Shown piece by piece: positions 1 through 9,099 of a stretch of 64,000 bases of DNA. Position 1 is the stretch's first letter, and each line of letters starts with the position of its first letter. The position numbers and the translations under genes were made by a program. Below the pieces are notes generated by a model, which saw only the letters and a list, made by a program, of their open reading frames with translations, was not told where the DNA came from and ran no database searches. Origin of the DNA: Lysobacter sp036697405 (GTDB taxonomy: Bacteria; Pseudomonadota; Gammaproteobacteria; Xanthomonadales; Xanthomonadaceae); the NCBI RefSeq assembly GCF_036697405.1, contig NZ_JBAHWA010000001.1, positions 868,001-932,000 of the forward strand, written 5' to 3'.

Positions 1-1
1 A

Positions 2-1456
2 ACCCCGCTGACGCCCGAACAGTACCGCTCGATGTCGACCCGCGTGATCAACAAGGGCGTGACGACCTCGCAGCAGGCCAACTTCGTGGTCTCGGGCGAC
101 CTGTTCCAGCTGCCGGCCGGCGCGCTGGGCTTCGCCGCTTCGTTCGAAGCCGCGAAGCAGACGCTCGACTTGAACAGCGATCCGCGCACCGATGCGCTGC
201 GCCCGATCGACTCGCAAACGATCTACAACCTGCGCAGCTCGGGCGAAACGCACGGCGACCGCAGCCGTTACGCGGCCGGTGTGGAGTTCCGCGTTCCGAT
301 CTTCGAGAAGCTGTCGACCAACCTGGCCGCCCGCTACGACAAGTACGACGACATCACCGAGGTCGACGACGCCATCACCTGGAGCGCGGGCATCGAGTTC
401 CGCCCGTTCGACAACCTGCTGATCCGCGGCAACTACGCCACAAGCTTCCGTGCGCCGGACATGCAGTTGGTGTTCGCCGAAGGTGCAGCCGGCTTCACCT
501 CGGCGCTCGACCAGTATGCTTGCCGCGCAGGTATCGGCCCCGGCCAGGCATTGGGCCCGCGCACCACGACCGCTTGCAATCGCTCCGGCGACCCCACGAT
601 CTACAGCATGCAGAACTCGGTGTCGGGCAACTCGCTGCTGAAGGAAGAGGAAGGCGAATCCTGGACCGCAGGCTTCGTTTGGGACATCTTCGACAACCTG
701 TCGCTGACCGCCGACTACTACGACATCAAGCTGGAAGACCAGGCGAGCGTGCTGTCGCTCGCGTACATCCTGGGCAACGAAGCCAACTGCCGCCTCGGCA
801 CTCGGCCGGACGGCACGCCGTTCGAGTTCGACATGAACTCGACCTTCTGCCAGAACATCACCAGCTTCGTGACGCGACAGTCCGCTCCGGGCACCGCGCT
901 GGACGGTCGCGTCGCCAACGTCGCCACCGTGGCCATCAATACGGCGCTAACCCGCAATACCGGTGTCGATGCCTCGTTGAAGTACAACCTCGATACCGAT
1001 CGCTTCGGTGAGTTCAAGTTCGATCTCGGTTACAGCGTCACGATCAAAGAAGAGTTCAAGCAGTTCAACGACGACGACCTGATCGACTTCCGCGATCGCC
1101 TCAGCAACGACAATCAGCGTAGCCGCGCACGCGGCAGCGTCAGCTGGGAGAAGGGCGACTGGATCACGACGGTCACGGGTGTTCGCTTCGGCTCGGCGCC
1201 GAACAGCGCAGAGCGTGCGCACATCTCTACCGACGAAAACAAGTTCGGCCGTCGTCTGCAGCCGTACATGTTCTACAACTTCACGGTGACCAAGAAGTTC
1301 GGCGAGAACTTCGCCGCGTCGCTGATCGTCAACAACGTGCTGGACAACACCATTCGCTACGATCCCAGCAACACCGCGTACCCGTTCTTCAGCCCGTTCA
1401 TCGGTGCTGATCCGGCGGGCCGTCAGGTGCTCGTGCGTTTGGCTTACCAGTTCTAA
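2..1456 (+). CDS. TonB-dependent receptor, C-terminal part (5' end outside window)
   Basis: The reading frame is open from the first bases of the window, so this is the 3' part of a larger gene; about 484 residues are visible. The protein is rich in alternating aromatic/polar strands typical of the 22-stranded barrel of outer-membrane TonB-dependent receptors, with recognisable segments such as GNYATSFRAPDMQ (about residue 145) and the terminal RLAYQF, whose last Phe is the usual BAM recognition signal. Paired Cys in extracellular-loop-like regions (ACRAG...TACN; NCRLG...FCQN) resemble the loop disulfides of Xanthomonadaceae receptors. Such receptors import siderophores, vitamins or oligosaccharides with TonB-ExbBD energy; the substrate cannot be read here. 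An intrinsic terminator follows 22 bases after the stop. Confidence 0.9.
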   Translation, partial: TPLTPEQYRSMSTRVINKGVTTSQQANFVVSGDLFQLPAGALGFAASFEAAKQTLDLNSDPRTDALRPIDSQTIYNLRSSGETHGDRSRYAAGVEFRVPIFEKLSTNLAARYDKYDDITEVDDAITWSAGIEFRPFDNLLIRGNYATSFRAPDMQLVFAEGAAGFTSALDQYACRAGIGPGQALGPRTTTACNRSGDPTIYSMQNSVSGNSLLKEEEGESWTAGFVWDIFDNLSLTADYYDIKLEDQASVLSLAYILGNEANCRLGTRPDGTPFEFDMNSTFCQNITSFVTRQSAPGTALDGRVANVATVAINTALTRNTGVDASLKYNLDTDRFGEFKFDLGYSVTIKEEFKQFNDDDLIDFRDRLSNDNQRSRARGSVSWEKGDWITTVTGVRFGSAPNSAERAHISTDENKFGRRLQPYMFYNFTVTKKFGENFAASLIVNNVLDNTIRYDPSNTAYPFFSPFIGADPAGRQVLVRLAYQF

Positions 1457-1477
1457 CTGTTCCAGCAGCGTGTCCCC

Positions 1478-1509
1478 AGAAGCCCGGCGCAAGCCGGGCT
1501 TCTTTTTTT
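1478..1509 (+). terminator. Intrinsic terminator of the TonB-dependent receptor
   Basis: A perfect 11-bp stem AGAAGCCCGGC / GCCGGGCTTCT with a GCAA tetraloop is followed directly by a run of T. It lies just after the receptor stop codon. Confidence 0.9.
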
Positions 1510-1620
1510 GCCCCGCCGGGGCCGGCCCGCCCCGCTTCCATACGCCGCCGGATGCGGTATAAAGAAGGTCAGCCGCGGGGACGCTGCGGCCAGAACCATG
1601 CCTATCCCTGGGAGGGGAAC

Positions 1621-2055
1621 ATGCGCACCAAACTGCTTGCACTGCTCCTGCTCGCGCTGCCGATGGCGGCGTTCGCGCAGAACACGCCGCTCGGACACTG
1701 GGTCACGATCGACGACAAGACCCAGAAGCCCAAGTCGGTGGTCGAAATCTACGAAGCGAAGGACGGCAGCCTCGCCGGCCGCGTCACCAAGGTGCTGCAG
1801 TCCGACCGCGGCCCGAACCCGGTCTGCGACAAGTGCTCGGGCGACCGCAAGAACAAGCCGGTCGAGGGCATGGTCATCCTGTGGAGCGTGCGCAAGCACG
1901 GCGATACCTGGGAGGACGGCAAGATCCTGGACCCGGCCACCGGCAAGATCTACTCGGTCAAGGTCACGCCGGTCGAAGGCGGCAAGAAGCTGGACGTGCG
2001 CGGCTTCATGGGCTTCTCGCTGCTGGGTCGGACCCAGACCTGGGTCCGTCAGTAA
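1621..2055 (+). CDS. DUF2147 family secreted protein
   Basis: 144 residues. The ATG at 1621 was chosen because a strong Shine-Dalgarno (GGGAGGGG) lies just before it and the N-terminus is a clean signal peptide (MRTKLLALLLLALPMAAFAQ, cleavage expected after AFA). The mature part matches the DUF2147 pattern: an N-terminal GHWVTIDDKT strand, a central CDKCSGDRKNKPVEG segment with a CxxC pair, and a C-terminal GFSLLGRTQTWVR strand. Members are small periplasmic beta-barrel-like proteins of unknown function, often described as lipocalin-like. It is monocistronic, flanked by terminators on both sides. A possible -10 (TATAAA near 1558) precedes it. Confidence 0.88.
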   Translation: MRTKLLALLLLALPMAAFAQNTPLGHWVTIDDKTQKPKSVVEIYEAKDGSLAGRVTKVLQSDRGPNPVCDKCSGDRKNKPVEGMVILWSVRKHGDTWEDGKILDPATGKIYSVKVTPVEGGKKLDVRGFMGFSLLGRTQTWVRQ

Positions 2056-2081
2056 GCTTCCGCGCGGTAACGGCGATACCG

Positions 2082-2112
2082 ACGACCCGGCCTAGGCCGG
2101 GTCGTTTCGTTT
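2082..2112 (+). terminator. Intrinsic terminator after the DUF2147 gene
   Basis: Stem ACGACCCGGCC / GGCCGGGTCGT (11 bp, nearly no loop) followed by TTCGTTTC. It is 26 bases past the DUF2147 stop codon. Confidence 0.75.
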
Positions 2113-2276
2113 CGGCCGGCGGAATGGGCTGAGGCGGGGTGGCGCGGCGGTCGGGGGCTCATCGCGGCTTACGCCACTCCCGCAGGGCGGGCGGCTCAAG
2201 CGGCTGCGGAGCGGGCTGCACGGGACCTGCGGCGGCCGCATGCCATAATTCACGACCTCCCACCGCAACGCCGCCC

Positions 2277-4355
2277 ATGTCCCGCGAGTTCGTCGTTACC
2301 TGCGCCCTGCCCTACGCCAACGGGCACCTGCACCTAGGCCACCTGGTCGGTTACACCCAGGCCGATATCTGGTGCCGCGCGCAGCGCATAGCGGGCCATC
2401 GCGCCTGGTACGTATGCGCCGACGACACCCACGGCACGCCGATCATGCTGGCGGCCGAGAAGGCCGGGGTAACACCTGAGTCCTTCATCGCCGGCATCCA
2501 GGCCAGCCACGAGCGCGACTTCGCCGATTTCGGCGTCGCCTTCGACCACTACGATTCGACCAATTCGGCGCGCAACCGCGCGCTGACCGAGGCGTTCTAC
2601 GCCAAGCTCGACAACAACGGCCACATCTCGCGGCGTTCGGTCGCGCAGCTGTACGACCCGGTCAAGGGCATGTTCCTGCCCGATCGCTACGTCAAGGGCA
2701 TCTGCCCGAACTGCGGCACGCCCGACCAGTACGGCGACAACTGCGAGAACTGCGGCGCGACCTACGCGCCGACCGAGCTGAAGGAGCCGCGTTCGGTGGT
2801 CAGCGGCGCGACGCCGGAGCTGCGCGAATCCGAACATTTCTTCTTCGAGGTCGGCGGCTTCGAGGCCTTCCTGCGCGAATGGCTGAGCGGCGACGTGGCG
2901 ATTGCCGGCGTCAAGGCCAAGCTGCTGGAATGGCTGGACGCCGAGGGCGGCCTGCGCGCCTGGGACATTTCCCGCGACGCGCCCTACTTCGGTTTCGAGA
3001 TCCCCGGCCACCCGGGCAAGTACCTGTACGTGTGGCTGGACGCGCCGATCGGCTACCTGAGCAGCTTCGAGGCCCTGTGCGAGCGCGAGGGCCTGGACTT
3101 CTTCTCCTACCTCACCCGCGACAGCCAGGCCGAACTGCACCATTTCATCGGCAAGGACATCGTCACCTTCCACGGCCTGTTCTGGCCGGCGGTGCTGCAC
3201 GGCGCCGGTTTCCGCGCGCCGACCCGCCTGCACGTCAACGGCTACCTGATGGTCAACGGCGAGAAGATGTCGAAGTCGCGCGGCACCTTCATCCAGGCCC
3301 GCACCTACCTGGACGTGGGCCTGGATCCGGAGGCGCTGCGCTACTACTTCGCCACCAAGACCGGCGGCGGCGTCGACGACGTCGATCTCAACCTGGCCGA
3401 CTTCGTCGCGCGCGTGAACGCCGACCTGGTCGGAAAGTTCGTCAACCTGGCCAGCCGCTGCGCGGGCTTCATCGAGAAGCGCTTCGACGGCCGGCTCGCC
3501 GAGGCGCTGCCCGAGCCGGCGACCTACGCGCGTTTCGTCGAGCAGTTGCAGCCGATCGCGCAGGCCTACGCGCGCAACGAGGCCGCCACCGCGCTGCGCC
3601 TGACCATGGCCCTGGCCGACGAGGCCAACAAGTACATCGACGAGCGCAAGCCCTGGGTGCTGGCCAAGCAGGACGGCGCTGACGCCGAGCTGCAGGCGGT
3701 CTGCACGCAGGGCCTGAACCTGTTCCGCGTGCTGGCCGCGGCGCTCAAGCCGGTGCTGCCGCGCGTGTCGGCCCAGGCCGAGGCCTTCCTGGCCGCGCCG
3801 GTCGCGCTGTGGAGCGATCTGGACGCGCCGCTGCTGGCGCGCCGCATCCAGGCCTACACACCCTTGTTCACCCGTATCGACCCCAAGCAAATCGAGACCA
3901 TGATCGAAGCCTCCAAGGAATCCTTGAAGCCCGCCGACACCGAAACCGTCGCCGCGCCCGCCGCCAAGGCGGCCGCCGTCGCGCCTGCCGCCACGCCCGC
4001 CGCGGCCCCGGTCAGCACCGTCGCGACCATCGGCATCGACGATTTCGCCAAGCTCGACCTGCGCGTGGGCAAGGTGCTGGCCTGCGAGTTCGTCGAAGGC
4101 TCCGACAAGCTGCTGCGTTTCGAACTGGACGCCGGCGAGTTGGGCACGCGCCAGATCTTCTCCGGCATCCGCGGCTCCTACGCCGAGCCGGAGAAGCTGG
4201 TCGGCCGCAACGTGGTGTTCATCGCCAATCTGGCGCCGCGCAAGATGCGCTTCGGCCTGAGCGAGGGCATGATCCTGTCGGCCGGTTTCGACGGCGGCGG
4301 CCTGCACCTGCTCGACGCCGACGGCGGCGCGCTGCCGGGCATGCCGGTGCGGTGA
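2277..4355 (+). CDS. metG: Methionyl-tRNA synthetase
   Basis: 692 residues; charges tRNA-Met and initiator tRNA with methionine in the cytoplasm. The class I signatures are present: HLGH at residues 19-22 after PYANG, and KMSKS near residue 330. A zinc knuckle with Cys143/146 and Cys156/159 (CPNC...CENC) marks the long MetRS1 form. A flexible Ala/Pro-rich linker near residues 560-580 leads to a C-terminal tRNA-binding (Trbp111/EMAP-like) domain that usually mediates dimerisation. The frame is open upstream, but ATG 2277 (MSREFVVTCALPYANG) matches the family N-terminus. The gene precedes an RnfB-like ferredoxin, an arrangement I recall as usual in Xanthomonadaceae. Confidence 0.97.
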   Translation: MSREFVVTCALPYANGHLHLGHLVGYTQADIWCRAQRIAGHRAWYVCADDTHGTPIMLAAEKAGVTPESFIAGIQASHERDFADFGVAFDHYDSTNSARNRALTEAFYAKLDNNGHISRRSVAQLYDPVKGMFLPDRYVKGICPNCGTPDQYGDNCENCGATYAPTELKEPRSVVSGATPELRESEHFFFEVGGFEAFLREWLSGDVAIAGVKAKLLEWLDAEGGLRAWDISRDAPYFGFEIPGHPGKYLYVWLDAPIGYLSSFEALCEREGLDFFSYLTRDSQAELHHFIGKDIVTFHGLFWPAVLHGAGFRAPTRLHVNGYLMVNGEKMSKSRGTFIQARTYLDVGLDPEALRYYFATKTGGGVDDVDLNLADFVARVNADLVGKFVNLASRCAGFIEKRFDGRLAEALPEPATYARFVEQLQPIAQAYARNEAATALRLTMALADEANKYIDERKPWVLAKQDGADAELQAVCTQGLNLFRVLAAALKPVLPRVSAQAEAFLAAPVALWSDLDAPLLARRIQAYTPLFTRIDPKQIETMIEASKESLKPADTETVAAPAAKAAAVAPAATPAAAPVSTVATIGIDDFAKLDLRVGKVLACEFVEGSDKLLRFELDAGELGTRQIFSGIRGSYAEPEKLVGRNVVFIANLAPRKMRFGLSEGMILSAGFDGGGLHLLDADGGALPGMPVR

Positions 4356-4436
4356 GGCGAGCAAAGAGCGGACAGGAGTGAGGAGCGAGTAGAAGCACTC
4401 CCTCAGTTCTCCCTCCTCTCAACTCACTTCTGCCCC

Positions 4437-4850
4437 ATGGACCTGATCGAACGCCTGGACCGCCTGCTGCCGCAGACCCAATGCGGCCAGTGCGGCTACG
4501 CCGGCTGCCGCCCCTACGCCGAAGCGATGGCTCGGGGCGAGGCCGGCATCGACCATTGCCCACCCGGCGGCGACGCCGGCGCGCGCGCCTTGGCGCGCTT
4601 GCTGGGGCTGCCCGCGCGCCCGTACAACCGCAGCCGCGGCACGCACAAGCCGGCGCCGGTGGCGGTGATCGTCGAGGCCGACTGCATCGGCTGCACCAAG
4701 TGCATCCAGGCCTGCCCGGTCGACGCCATCATCGGCGCGGCCAAGCACATGCATACGGTGATCGAGCCGCTGTGCACCGGCTGCGAGCTGTGCGTGCCGG
4801 CCTGTCCGGTGGACTGCATCGTACTGGAGCCGGCGCGGCCGGCGCTCTGA
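4437..4850 (+). CDS. RnfB-like 4Fe-4S ferredoxin (orphan Rnf subunit homologue)
   Basis: 137 residues with the layout of the soluble part of RnfB/RsxB. An N-terminal 4Fe-4S (Fe-S) motif CGQCGYAGCRPYAEAM...CPPGG is followed by two ferredoxin clusters, CIGCTKCIQACP and CTGCELCVPACP, near residues 84 and 114. RnfB passes electrons in the membrane Rnf/Rsx NADH-ferredoxin complex. The N-terminal membrane helix of true RnfB is missing, and no rnfA, C, D, G or E lies nearby, so it may serve as a free electron carrier, for example for Fe-S or redox repair. It lies 81 bases after metG on the same strand. No good ribosome binding site precedes ATG 4437. Confidence 0.85.
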   Translation: MDLIERLDRLLPQTQCGQCGYAGCRPYAEAMARGEAGIDHCPPGGDAGARALARLLGLPARPYNRSRGTHKPAPVAVIVEADCIGCTKCIQACPVDAIIGAAKHMHTVIEPLCTGCELCVPACPVDCIVLEPARPAL

Positions 4851-4933
4851 GTCCCCGCTACGGCCAGCCTGGCAGGTTGCGGCGAGCGCGGGCGAAGCGC
4901 ATCGCTTCCGCGAATCGTGGATACCGCCGCATC

Positions 4934-4961
4934 GGTGCGGTTCGCTTGCGCTCACCGCACC
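4934..4961. repeat. Interspersed hairpin repeat (GGTGCGGT...ACCGCACC family)
   Basis: An 8-bp inverted repeat GGTGCGGT / ACCGCACC around a C/T-rich loop, followed by CTACGG. It lies between two convergent genes. A related degenerate copy is seen near 14124-14158. This family is a common intergenic element of Xanthomonadaceae and pseudomonads; a role in mRNA ends is possible but not shown. Confidence 0.6.
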
Positions 4962-4976
4962 CTACGGCCGCCAACC

Positions 4977-6035
4977 TCAGCGCTTGCCGGCCTGGCCCTT
5001 GGCCGGGCTCGGTGCGCCGGCGGCCGGCGCTGCGGGCGCCGCGGGCGCCAGATCGGCGGTGCCCGGCGCGCAGGCCGTGCACAAACGCTCGATCTTGTAA
5101 CCCTTGGCGCGCAGCTTCTCGACCACGCCGTCCTCGCCCAGCAGGTGCAGCGCGCCGACCACCACCAGGGTGTCGTCCTTCTTGGACTCGTCCAGCATCT
5201 TCTGCAGCTGCGGCACCCAGGCGTCGTTGCGCTCGACGTTGACGATACGGTAGGTCTGCGGCGTCTTCTCCCTCATCTCGGTGCGGGTCAGCGCGTCGAG
5301 CTTGGCCACGTCGCCGGCGCGCCAGGCACCATGCATGTCGGCGAGCATGCCGGGCATTTCGGTGGGACGATCGAGGAAATCGCGCAGGCCCTCGATCTGT
5401 TCGGGCATCGGCGAGCTGTCCAGCACCGTCAGCTGCGCTTCCATCGTTTCCAGACCGCCGGTGGGCTTCTTGGCCGTGCTCGCCTGCTTCATCAGGTGCA
5501 GGTCCAGGCCGAGCTGGGGGCTGAAGCCCATGGCCTGCGACACGCCCAGCATCAGCGACAGGTTCACGAACCAGGGCTCGTAGCCGTCCAATGCCGCCAC
5601 CGGAACGCCCTGCTTGCCCATCAACCGGCTCAGCTTCTCGCGCAGTTCGGCGGGCAGCACCTGGCTCAGGGTGCGGCCGTCGGGATAGCCGGCGGCGACC
5701 ATGAACTTGGCGGCCGCGCCCGGATCGGTCATCTGTTCCGGCGGCACTTCGAACATCACCTTGTCGGCGGCCGCGAACGCGGCGTCGACGTCGGGCGACA
5801 ACGGGTAGTCGTCGCTCTTGAGCAGGTGGAACGAACCCAGCAGGTAGACCGCGTTGTCGGCGTCGGACACCTTCCACAGCAGCGGCACCGGCGGCGCCGG
5901 CGGCGCCTTGGCCGGCGCGACGGCGGCCGGCGCTTTCGCGGGCGCGGTGTCCTGCGCGGACGCGATGGCCGAGCTCAGGGCGGCGAGGATCAGCGCGCAG
6001 GGCAGCAGGCGCTTGAGATGCGGATTACGGAGCAT
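4977..6035 (-). CDS. TraB/GumN family protein
   Basis: 352 residues. It begins with a signal peptide (LLPCALILAALSSAIASAQ) and an Ala/Pro/Lys-rich spacer, then the TraB/GumN fold. The hallmark N-terminal GSFHLLKSDDYPL segment (near residue 67) and the C-terminal VVVGALHLLGEDGVVEKL segment carry the conserved GxxH motifs thought to form a metal site, related to the TIKI protease clan. The tail is again Ala/Pro-rich. Xanthomonas GumN is a relative whose role is unclear. The neighbouring DUF1684 gene ends 24 bases upstream, so it is probably the last gene of the mutL operon. A periplasmic hydrolase role is a family-based inference only. Confidence 0.85.
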   Translation of the reverse strand: MLRNPHLKRLLPCALILAALSSAIASAQDTAPAKAPAAVAPAKAPPAPPVPLLWKVSDADNAVYLLGSFHLLKSDDYPLSPDVDAAFAAADKVMFEVPPEQMTDPGAAAKFMVAAGYPDGRTLSQVLPAELREKLSRLMGKQGVPVAALDGYEPWFVNLSLMLGVSQAMGFSPQLGLDLHLMKQASTAKKPTGGLETMEAQLTVLDSSPMPEQIEGLRDFLDRPTEMPGMLADMHGAWRAGDVAKLDALTRTEMREKTPQTYRIVNVERNDAWVPQLQKMLDESKKDDTLVVVGALHLLGEDGVVEKLRAKGYKIERLCTACAPGTADLAPAAPAAPAAGAPSPAKGQAGKR

Positions 6036-6059
6036 GGGTCATCGTCCTTGGAGAGTCGG

Positions 6060-7070
6060 TCAGTGCGCGCCGGCGTAGGCCTTCTCGCCGGCGGTGATCG
6101 CCAGATCGAGACGGTTTTCCTGCGGCGGCAGCGGGCAGGTCGCGAACGCGGTGAACGCGCACGGCGGGTTGTAGCTCTTGTTGAAGTCGAGCATGACACG
6201 GCCGCCGATGCCCGGCTTGGGCGCGTCGAGGAAACGCCCGGCGCCGTAGCTGCCGTGGCCGTTGGTGCGGTCGGCGAAGACCAGGAATAGCTCGTCGCCG
6301 CCCTCGTCCAGCGCTTCGATGCGATAACTCTTGCCGTCGCGCTCGAACTCGACGTAGCCCGGGTTGGGCACCTGCTCGGTGGTGCCGACGATGTTGGCGA
6401 TCGCGATGGTCTTGCCCGGCGGATGGGCGACGAACTTGCTGTCGACCACCCAGCCCGCGTCGGCCTGCCAATACGGAATGTCCTTGAAGCCGCTGCGGGT
6501 GGGCGCGTCGGCGTGCTTGACCCGCAGGGCGTAGCGGTCGCCGCGCTTGATCACGGTCAGGATGCCCTTGCCCTCGTCGAAGCCGAGCTTGCTGGGGCCG
6601 GCCGGGTCGGTGTCGATGCGCAAGGCGGTCGCGCCCTTGAGCGGCTGGTCGTCCAGCGTGAACACGGTGCCGCGCTCGGGCACGAAGCGCACGCTGCCGT
6701 TCTTCTTCAGGTCGATCATGCCGAAGTGGCCGGGGCCCATCGCCAGGCGGATGCCGTTGTCGGGCTCGCTGCCGAAGTAGTGCGGGCCCGGATCCAGCCA
6801 ATGCAGGCCGACCAGGCTGGTCCAGCCGTCGGGCTTGGTCAGGTTGGCCTTGCGCTCTTCGCGCCAGACCTGCTGTTCGCCGACGAAGGCCGCGCTGGTG
6901 GGCTTGGACAGCGCCTGCGGTTCGGCTTCGGCGTTCTCGGCGGCGGCGGTGCCGGCGCCTGGGGCGTCGAGGTCGCTTTCGGAACGTTCGCCGCCACCGC
7001 AGGCGGCGAGGGCGAGGCAGAGCACGATCGGATACAGCAGCAGCGGTCGCGGCATAGTCGGCAGTCGCAT
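6060..7070 (-). CDS. DUF1684 domain lipoprotein
   Basis: 336 residues. The leader MRLPTMPRPLLLYPIVLCLALAACGGG ends in the lipobox LAAC, so the product is a lipoprotein. The body matches DUF1684: an early WREERKANLTKPDGWTSLVGLHWL segment and the late motif SYNPPCAFTAFATCPLPPQENRLDLAI with Asn/Pro/Cys residues typical of the family. ATG 7070 was preferred over ATG 7055 because AGGA lies 8 bases upstream, inside the end of mutL; the mutL stop and this start are only 2 bases apart, so translation is probably coupled. Function is unknown. Confidence 0.87.
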   Translation of the reverse strand: MRLPTMPRPLLLYPIVLCLALAACGGGERSESDLDAPGAGTAAAENAEAEPQALSKPTSAAFVGEQQVWREERKANLTKPDGWTSLVGLHWLDPGPHYFGSEPDNGIRLAMGPGHFGMIDLKKNGSVRFVPERGTVFTLDDQPLKGATALRIDTDPAGPSKLGFDEGKGILTVIKRGDRYALRVKHADAPTRSGFKDIPYWQADAGWVVDSKFVAHPPGKTIAIANIVGTTEQVPNPGYVEFERDGKSYRIEALDEGGDELFLVFADRTNGHGSYGAGRFLDAPKPGIGGRVMLDFNKSYNPPCAFTAFATCPLPPQENRLDLAITAGEKAYAGAH

Positions 7071-7072
7071 TC

Positions 7073-8920
7073 TCAACGTCCTCGCAGGAACCATCGGTCG
7101 ATTTCGGACAGGCTGAAACGGGCCCAGGTCGGCCGGCCGTGATTGCATTGGCCGGAACGCTCGGTCGCTTCCATTTCGCGCAGCAGCGCGTTCATTTCGG
7201 GCAGGCTCAGGCGCCGGTTGGCGCGCACCGCGCCGTGGCAGGCCATGGTCGCCAGCAGTTCGTCGCGCGCGGCGGCCACGCGCCGCGATTCGCCGTGCTC
7301 GCGCAGGTCGGCGAGCACGTCGCGCAGCAGCGCCTCGACGTCGCCGTGCGCGAGCAGGGCCGGCACGCTGCGCAGGGTCAGCGATTGCGGGCCGCTGCGG
7401 GTCACGTCGAAGCCCAGCGCGGCCAGGGTCTCGGTTTCGCGTTCGGCGACCTCGGCCTCGCGCTCGGACACCGCCAGTGCCGCCGGCACCAGCAGCGGCT
7501 GCGTGCGCAGGCCTTCGCCGTCGTGGGCGTGCTTGAGCTTTTCGTAACCGATGCGTTCGTGGGCGGCATGCATGTCGACCACGATCAGGCCTTCGGCGCT
7601 TTCGGCCAGCACGTAGATGCCGTGCAACTGGGCGATGGCGTAGCCCAGCGGCGGCAGGCTGGCGTCGTCGCTGTGCGGCAGGGCCGGACGCGGCGCGCTC
7701 GCATCGTAAGCGGGTGCGGACGCGTAGCCGGAATAGACCGACGCCGGCGTCTCCTCGCGCGGCGCGCCGTACAGGGCGGCATAGCCGTTGCGGGTTTCCT
7801 CGACCTGGAAGCCGAGCGGGCGCGTGGGCGCGCTCCAGTTGTAGCTGGGCTGCGCGCCCTGCCCCGGCGCGCTCGCGCCGGAGGCGAACGCGGCCGGTTC
7901 GGCGCCCGGCTGCGGCACGATGCCGGCGCGGGTTTCGGCCAAGGCGTCGTGCAGAGTGCGGTAGACGAAGTCGTGGATCAGGCGCGAGTCGCGGAAACGC
8001 ACCTCGTGCTTGGCCGGATGCACGTTGACGTCGACCCGGCGCGGATCGAGTTCCAGGAACAGCACATAGGCCGGCTGGCGGCCATGGAACAACACGTCCG
8101 CATAGGCCTGCTTGACCGCGTGGGCGACGCTGCGATCGCGCACCGCGCGGCCGTTGACGTAGAGGTACTGCTGGTCGGCGCTGGCGCGGTTGTAGGCCGG
8201 CTGGGCGATCCAGCCGTGCAGCCGCAAGCCCGCGCCCGAGTGATCCACGCGCAGGGCGTTGCGCGCGAACTCCTCGCCCAGGGTTTCGTTGATGCGCGCG
8301 TCCGAGAGCAGATCGCCCTCGCCCTTCCAGCGCCGCGAGGGCTTGCCGTTGTGGGACACGCGCAGTTCCACGTCCGGACGCGCCAAGGCCAGCTGGCGCA
8401 GCCATTCCTCGATGTGGCTGAGTTCGGTGCGCTCGGCCTTGAGGAACTTGCGCCGCGCGGGCACGTTGAAGAACAGGTCGCGCACCTCGACCGTGGTGCC
8501 TTGCGGGTGCGGCTTGGGCGTGACTTGCCCGACCCGGCCGCCGTCGACCTCGAGGGTGGCACCGTGTTCGGTATCGACCCGGCGCGAAACCACCGCGAAA
8601 CGACTGACCGAGGCGATCGAGGGCAAGGCCTCGCCGCGGAAGCCCAGCGTGGCCACGCCTTCGAGATCGTCCAGGGAGGCGATCTTGCTGGTGGCGTGGC
8701 GCGAGATCGCCAGCGGCAGCTCGTCGGCGGCGATGCCGGCGCCGTCGTCGCGGATCCGGATCAGGCGCACCCCGCCCTCTTCCAGGTCGATGTCGATGCG
8801 CGTCGCACCGGCGTCGAGCGCGTTTTCGACCAACTCCTTGACCACCGAAGCCGGACGTTCCACGACCTCGCCGGCCGCGATCTGATTGATGAGGGTGTCG
8901 GGGAGTTGACGGATAGCCAC
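7073..8920 (-). CDS. mutL: DNA mismatch repair protein MutL
   Basis: 615 residues. The start is a GTG at 8920, giving the family N-terminus (M)AIRQLPDTLINQIAAGEVVERP; the frame extends further but without homology. The N-terminal GHKL ATPase carries the VKELVENALDAG and RDDGAGI motifs and GFRGEAL. The middle linker (about residues 340-420) is low complexity, and the C-terminal dimerisation domain ends near CNHGRPTWARFSL. MutL links MutS mismatch recognition to strand excision. It sits in the classical amiC-mutL order, followed directly by the DUF1684 lipoprotein gene. Confidence 0.96.
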   Translation of the reverse strand: MAIRQLPDTLINQIAAGEVVERPASVVKELVENALDAGATRIDIDLEEGGVRLIRIRDDGAGIAADELPLAISRHATSKIASLDDLEGVATLGFRGEALPSIASVSRFAVVSRRVDTEHGATLEVDGGRVGQVTPKPHPQGTTVEVRDLFFNVPARRKFLKAERTELSHIEEWLRQLALARPDVELRVSHNGKPSRRWKGEGDLLSDARINETLGEEFARNALRVDHSGAGLRLHGWIAQPAYNRASADQQYLYVNGRAVRDRSVAHAVKQAYADVLFHGRQPAYVLFLELDPRRVDVNVHPAKHEVRFRDSRLIHDFVYRTLHDALAETRAGIVPQPGAEPAAFASGASAPGQGAQPSYNWSAPTRPLGFQVEETRNGYAALYGAPREETPASVYSGYASAPAYDASAPRPALPHSDDASLPPLGYAIAQLHGIYVLAESAEGLIVVDMHAAHERIGYEKLKHAHDGEGLRTQPLLVPAALAVSEREAEVAERETETLAALGFDVTRSGPQSLTLRSVPALLAHGDVEALLRDVLADLREHGESRRVAAARDELLATMACHGAVRANRRLSLPEMNALLREMEATERSGQCNHGRPTWARFSLSEIDRWFLRGR

Positions 8921-9099
8921 TGAGCGACCGGGCGCCGCTGCGGCGCCGTGAGAGTACGGCCTGGATGATAGCCGCTCGCCCACGGCTTCCGCGATCCGTT
9001 TGACGCTTTCGCGACGCAGGCCCGTTCCGCCGCAGGAGGGCGGCGGAACTCGCACAGGGGTCGGTCGGGCTCAGGCAGCGCGCACGCCGCCGTGCGAAG

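Noticed and set aside
2334..4364. A 676-codon open frame antisense to metG, and similar long antisense frames over mutL (7139-8923), kdpA (30260-32137) and the TonB receptor (47221-49956)
   Set aside because: They mirror the codon pattern of GC-rich genes, have Arg/Ala/Gly/Asp-rich low-complexity products and no recognisable domains.
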